DNA of 41,025 bases from Fragilaria crotonensis (lineage: Eukaryota > Bacillariophyta > Fragilariophyceae > Fragilariales > Fragilariaceae), in assembly GCA_022925895.1 (NCBI GenBank), contig JAKSYS010000577.1, positions 1-41,025 of the forward strand, read 5' to 3'. The first letter of the stretch is position 1. Each line of letters begins with the position of its first letter. Made by a program: the position numbers and the translations under genes. The notes under the pieces are model-generated. The model did not search any database and was not told the origin of the DNA. It was given only the letters and a program-made list of their open reading frames with translations. Positions 36,145-41,025 of this stretch are shown here, one piece after another.

Positions 36145-37000
36145 ACTTGATGGATCAGAATGGTTTGATTTCTATCGGGATACTTTGCAAGGTCTCACGC
36201 GTACAGCGTGGCACTTGATTGCAACAACAATAATGGAGGGTAACAGGAATGAAGAGTTTCAGAACTCCATTAAGATCTTTCAGTACTACAACTGTTGATG
36301 AGACAGCACACCGCTTGTTGATGGAGTACTTACAATCTACGATTACGCCAACAAGGAATATGTCGGTGATGGAGGTATCTATGAGAGTCCAAGTTTTCTG
36401 TAGTATGTACGCAGAAGATTTACCTACAGAACGTGGTGCTTCGCCAGCACTGATTACAGAAGAAGAAGAAAAGAAGACCTTGTCTTAGAACATGATGCCT
36501 GAGAATTGGACGATGAATATTACTTGCGCCGATGGCGATTCAATTCAATGGGTTGTGCGCGTTGGAAGGTGGTTCCAAGAACTCAATCGGTAAAAAGAAA
36601 AAAGGGCTAGGGCTACAATCATAATTCACGCAGTATTTGCCAGAGAGGAGGAGGCCGGGGCAATCATAGTAATCGCAATAATAACAATGGAGGAGGCCGA
36701 GGAAGCAATTCGGATCGCGACGGTGGTTGCGGTGAATCCTCAGGATGTGGAGGTCATGACGGTCGTGGTTGAGGTCGCGGAGGTCAATCACACAGCAATC
36801 AAGTTCAAAATAATGATTCGTATCCTGTTCATGGAGGGCACATGTGGCGCGAATGCATTCTCAATTTGTACGATGATGATTACAGGCCAAGGACAGGCAA
36901 TAATAAAGGAAAACCAGAACTCCAAGGGTCGAGGAAATGGCTTGAGGTGCGCGGTGACGCTTACCACACTAATAGTTGTAAATGCATTGTTCAGAATGCG
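36145..37000 (+). pseudogene. Ty1/copia-type gag relic
   Basis: Broken frames carry gag-like blocks in order: SEWFDFYRDTLQGLTRTAWHL (about 36156-36220), a RNEEFQNSIKIFQYY stretch, then ending at a stop. In another frame YLQSTITPTRNMSVMEVSMRV and a PALITEEEEKK-type stretch follow (36300-36480). A Gly/Asn/Arg-rich segment comes next, and then the histidine-cysteine motif YPVHGGHMWREC (about 36822-36857), which takes the place of a zinc knuckle in diatom copia gag proteins. Several stops and frame changes show decay. No protease or pol follows, so it is an isolated fragment and not clearly part of the pol relic 30 kb away. Confidence 0.6.
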
Positions 37001-37626
37001 TGATATATTGTAAAATACAAAATGTGAATGTAGCATATATAGTAAAATACAAATTTGTGGATAGTAAGTCATTGCACTATATTGTCAAGTGGAAAAATGT
37101 GTGATATTGTAATTTCCCCTAAAAGAAAACTTACAGAAGCCCACGTAGACCTGGTACAAAATAACAGCAGTAACCCTGTCAACCTAAACTTATCAATGCA
37201 AATTGCATGCTTCATTTGTCGCACCATGATGCTCAAAGATCTCTCAAGATCTCCGTTGTTTTTTGAGCTGCCGTGTTTCCACAAGAGCTCCTGGACTTGT
37301 TATTGACGCCATGAGTTAAAAGCATTTGAGGAAACACCGCAGCATCAAAACTCACAAATTTATGACAACATCGGTGAACGTACCAGCCACTGCGCTCATC
37401 GGATAAATGCGACACGACGGTCTCACGCGCCATGCTTTCCAAAAAAAATTATGCATAGCAACAATAAGGTGTAAGTACGGCAGAGAACGTAGCATCGTTA
37501 TGTGTCAAATGAATCTATACGAGGATCAACGCATCCTACTAAAATCATCATCTTGATGCAACCAGCGATATGCGATATGCGATATGTCATTTGACAAAGT
37601 GGTTCCTGGTGTATGCTAGCTACTAG
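37001..37626. other. Intergenic, nothing recognised
   Basis: A/T-rich DNA with short ORFs on both strands, none gene-like. A GCGATATGCGATATG triplet-like repeat sits near 37567. Confidence 0.3.
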
Positions 37627-39213
37627 CTCCAATGCGGCGGTTCGAGTGCACACGGTTTTCACGTATTTTTACTGTGATTTTTCTTCATGACTTGTTGCTT
37701 TCTTCTTTCTACGTACCTCATAGTACAGTTGCACGTAGAGATTGCAAAACGTGTCGCTCCAATCAAAAACCCTCGTACAGTAAAATTATAAACATATCCA
37801 TACTCTCGATTCTCGATCACTGCCTGGCATCATCAATAAGATTATTACTATTGCACTTGTAAGTACTTGGTGCTACTTCTACTGTGTTACCTTGTTACAA
37901 CAGTCTTCTTTGCTACACCATGTTGGGGAGTACTCGAGTACATAGGAAGTCAGCTCGAACGTGCTCAAATGAGACTCCTGCTCTTGAAGGAAAGTTCTCA
38001 TCACAGCTCTCGCTTGACGTCGCAGCAATACAATACACCAGTTCCCTAAATTCGACAATACTTCCAAAGATGCTTACCAGATTTCTGTATGCAGTGCCTT
38101 CAGGTTTTGTTACATCCACTCGGCTTTTGCTTCCTCATTGAAGTTGCAAAACAGCACTGCTCGAGGCTGCATGTCACATTCAAATACCTTCTCGTAGTTC
38201 CTCCGCTCCTCAATGTGATAAGCAACAAAGAGGTTTCTTGCAGAAAGGCATACCTGTGCCACTTCTTGACTGTCAATGACATTTTGTTCCGCGTGATTTC
38301 AATTCCTCTCATTGCCGACTTCTTTTTCGTGCGCGTTTTAATTGTTGAATGATTTTTACTGACACCCCACGCTTTTGCCACGTAACTGATAGCTCATGAG
38401 TTGCCTTTGTCGTACTCTTTCCATGTTTTCCTTTGCAAGTTCATTGTTGTGTATCAGAACCAGACACACCGACAGATGACCGCCCTGCCAGAAATCGAAA
38501 AAGTTGTCGGTACTGTTGGCACAGCCGATGCTGAAGATGCTCGTTTCGAATCCCAAACTTCAAAACACTCCAAGCTCTTTGGCTTGCTATTCCTTATTCT
38601 ATCCATGTAATGAACCATCAGCAAGTGCTTCATTCTTGACGTTCTTGTGAGCATTGAATCGTTTGCCTGCTGATTTTGTTTCAGCTCGTGACACGTCCGC
38701 TTACTTGTAAGGGCCGTCATATCCCAGCATGCAGCCAACATCTCCACTTCTCTCTTGGCCATGTTCGTGCTCTTGCTGCTTTTCTGTAGCTCTCATCATT
38801 ATTAATTTCAAATTCCTCCTTGAAACTTAGACAATTTCCCACCAAAGTGGATTAAACTCCTCCAACAGCTTGGAATCTTGGGTTTGCTCGTGTTTCGCGC
38901 GGAAAGTTGAATTTGTGCATTTCTCCTTTTCAATTTGTTCAAACTCAGCATGCCCAACAGGCTAGAACTCATGAACAATCTGCTTCATGTGGCCGCACAG
39001 TACATCAGCAAATGGCGGTGTTACAGATGTCATTGTCACTTGAGGAGTTGCGCAATGGAAGCTTGCACTTTCTACCAATTTATGACTCGGACGATGCTCC
39101 AACACAGTGAACGTTGCACCGTAGAATTAATATCAGAAGCTACACGTGCGATTAGTCAAATTCTCTTCGTGGAAATTTCTTGAACCGTGTGCACTCGAAC
39201 CGCCGCCTTGGAG
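37627..39213. mobile_element. 1,587-bp TIR element with decayed interior
   Basis: The left terminus, CTCCAATGCGGCGGTTCGAG and onward (37627-37657), and its inverted partner at 39183-39213 match at 30 of 31 positions. The interior has a chain of short minus-strand frames (38454-38762, 38356-38556, 38100-38381) with stops between them. One has a helix-turn-helix-like stretch (KAWGVSKNHSTIK), so this may be a dead transposase gene read from right to left. I could not name the superfamily, and no target duplication is clear. Confidence 0.6.
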
Positions 39214-40060
39214 GTCGTAGTATAGTACTTGTACTCCGGTTTGTCATACGTACTGACTCCTGAGGAAATCATAGTATGTCATATGCATAGTGTACGTACT
39301 GTATGAAAGCTACAGTATGTCATAATCTTCATAAACAACGTTGATCACTCGAGTACAACTGGATTACCGTTAAACTGCAGGGCACGATTTTGAAACACAG
39401 TAAACTTTCTAGTCTTCCGGAACTTAATTGAAACTAAACTGCTCTTGGCGATTATCGTGTTCAGGTCTTGACCTGACTGCGCATCGCCTCGAGAGTCGTA
39501 AGATGTCTCACAAGCCTCGCCACATAGGTAGTGTGACGAAGCTCGCGTGATGGGGGAACAGTACACAACTGACAGTGTACAGTACAAACCTCCTCAGGTC
39601 ATGCATCATTGCATGGCTTCGCGAATCGGATCACGCAGGTCTTGAAAGGGCTGTTCTTCTTTGTTCTGACGCTCCCGTTCCTTTGTCGGAGCAAAGTCAT
39701 CAAGCAACGAAACGGAAGCGACAGAGAAGATATGCCTGTTCGAGGTGCAATTCCTTCATCTCGGAATTCCCTGGATCGATCTCGAAAAGCGCGTCACGAT
39801 TCAGAAGCGGGACTTTACGTTCGTTCGTTCGTTCGGTCCTACTTCTTGAAGTCTAACCCCCACCACAGAGAACCACCCTGACCTCGCATAGTGAATGCGA
39901 GGAATTGTTTTGGATACATGCACAGTAATCGACATCACGAAACATTCCCTTGATAGTTCCTTCCCGGGAATGTGAAGAAGTTTGCCCTCTTCCTCCGACA
40001 AGCAACGGTTGCACACGAGCCTCGCCTTTGTGCTAACCCTCATCTCTCTTGTCGTTCGTA
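39214..40060. other. Intergenic beside the recombinase ORF
   Basis: GTAC-rich at 39225-39360, then unremarkable sequence. The overlapping ORFs at 39575-39881 in two frames are not recognised; a short CGTTCGTTCGTTCGGTC run is at about 39818. This may be the 3' part of the element carrying the recombinase ORF. Confidence 0.3.
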
Positions 40061-41023
40061 TTACATGGCACTCGTGTATCTCAGGAAGGACTCCTTCACC
40101 ATGTTTACGTCAACATAGTGTTGGTCTATGGCGTGAGCCACCTTTCCTGTCCCGGCGGACTCCTTCCGTTTCCAACGGTTCACCACATACCGGTCCGCCT
40201 CGGTCACCTTCATTGCAACAGCTCTCGATTCCGAACCCCGTCTGAAGGATCTGAAGACGTTGAACTTATCTGGAATATCACCAGCGCCCGCGATGTCTGG
40301 CCCGAATAATCTAGGATCGTCCTCATAGATCTCCACCAGCACATCGAGGAACAAGTCGTTCATGTCGGATGTCGTAGATTGATAGCCTTGTGAGATCACA
40401 AAAGCTGGTCCCGTCGATCGACCGCAAGCCTTGTGGACAGCGATGACTCGTGCTAACCAGAGCTTTACCCGGATGCCCGACCCGGTCGAGGCGCACGAGA
40501 TGAGAAGGTGCTGCTTCGCATGATGCTCTCCCTTGAATCTTCCCAGAAGCGGAATAATCACTTCATCGGCCCCGAGGTTGCAGTGTTGGAGCAAGCCCTC
40601 CAGGTCAGCCATGAGACCCTCGGGGCTTCGTAAGGAAAGAACGAAACACACGCAGAAGTAGGCGCCAGCCATGACCCATTTGTGACGATCCTCGACTCCC
40701 TCGACCTGACGTGCTCTCTCTTCGACTCGTTCGAGCAAGCAGTGCATGATCTTGATTCCGATAGCCTGGTTTGGCCGCCAGTCCTGCCCCATTCGCTTGC
40801 TACACCCTAGCATGAATCTCTGGAACCACAACGATCCACAGGGGTCGACAGCCAATCTCTGAAACCCTGATCCCTTGCTATCCGCCAACACGAGGGGGGT
40901 GAAATTTGCCTCCCGTGCCGATCTCACCTGGTTTGAGAAGCAGGACCGAAAACGACGCACCGTGTCCCACTGTTTGTGACTGTCGGAGTAGCGGCCCGGT
41001 TCAAGGGACGAAACAATGATTTG
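40061..41023 (-). CDS. Tyrosine recombinase-like protein of a diatom mobile element, 5' partial
   Basis: The frame stays open past the right edge, so the start lies outside the window; 320 codons are visible. Near its N-terminal end it reads RYSDSHKQWDTVRRFRSCFSN. Candidate catalytic residues follow the tyrosine recombinase order: Arg in VLSLRSPEGL (about 40630), RSFRRG (about 40241-40258), Trp in VNRWKRKE (about 40174) and Tyr in DQHYVDVN (about 40117). The usual His before the second Arg is replaced. The C-terminus SFLRYTSAM and this layout match integrase-like ORFs that are common in diatom repeats. It is unlike the recombinase relic at 31.1-31.9 kb, so it is a different lineage. No internal stops are seen, so it may be a young copy. 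Whether it belongs to a retroelement or a Crypton-like DNA element cannot be decided here. Confidence 0.6.
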   Translation of the reverse strand, partial: QIIVSSLEPGRYSDSHKQWDTVRRFRSCFSNQVRSAREANFTPLVLADSKGSGFQRLAVDPCGSLWFQRFMLGCSKRMGQDWRPNQAIGIKIMHCLLERVEERARQVEGVEDRHKWVMAGAYFCVCFVLSLRSPEGLMADLEGLLQHCNLGADEVIIPLLGRFKGEHHAKQHLLISCASTGSGIRVKLWLARVIAVHKACGRSTGPAFVISQGYQSTTSDMNDLFLDVLVEIYEDDPRLFGPDIAGAGDIPDKFNVFRSFRRGSESRAVAMKVTEADRYVVNRWKRKESAGTGKVAHAIDQHYVDVNMVKESFLRYTSAM

Positions 41024-41025
41024 AA

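Overview
The window looks like nuclear DNA of a diatom, most probably a pennate species close to Phaeodactylum tricornutum. The evidence is a fucoxanthin-chlorophyll a/c protein gene with a bipartite plastid leader, diatom-type Ty1/copia (CoDi-like) retroelement remnants, short GT-AG introns (about 50-95 bp), closely packed convergent genes, and intergenic DNA rich in GTAC and TACCGGTA words. The species name is inference. No rRNA, tRNA, CRISPR array or bacterial operon was seen.

Layout. 1-2.2 kb: GTAC-rich edge and a two-exon four-helix membrane protein gene (minus). 2.2-6.2 kb: low-complexity DNA and a decayed copia pol. 6.3-7.4 kb: a secreted or organelle-targeted methyltransferase-like gene with a frame break near its end. 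9.7-18.1 kb: a small unknown gene converging on a very large coiled-coil gene (minus, about 2,240 aa in three exons); their shared 3' junction is tandemly triplicated. 18.5-21.2 kb: a Sec23/Sec24-family gene divergent from the coiled-coil gene, interrupted by one in-frame TGA. 21.2-22.2 kb: a site-2-protease-like M50 peptidase. 25.2-27.7 kb: a JmjN-JmjC-C5HC2 histone demethylase, convergent with a type II membrane glycosyltransferase-like gene (27.8-28.7 kb). 34.6-35.3 kb: the light-harvesting gene.

The second half is dense in mobile DNA. It has a 909-bp hAT-like element with a target duplication, a decayed tyrosine-recombinase (DIRS/Ngaro-type) retrotransposon, a 1.26-kb TIR element, a 1.59-kb TIR element with decayed contents, a copia gag relic and, at the right edge, a second and different tyrosine recombinase ORF that is still open. 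Two related ~340-bp TIR elements with TA termini lie at 22.6 and 33.8 kb.

Functionally the genes are ordinary single eukaryotic genes, not an operon. The one suggestive pairing is the divergent Sec23/24-like gene and the golgin-like coiled-coil protein, whose acidic tryptophan motifs and ~10 repeated VVD-H/Q-x-P modules could be a docking array in vesicle traffic. That link is inference. The most unusual observations are this repeat array, the triplicated convergent gene junction, and the pair of related TIR elements.
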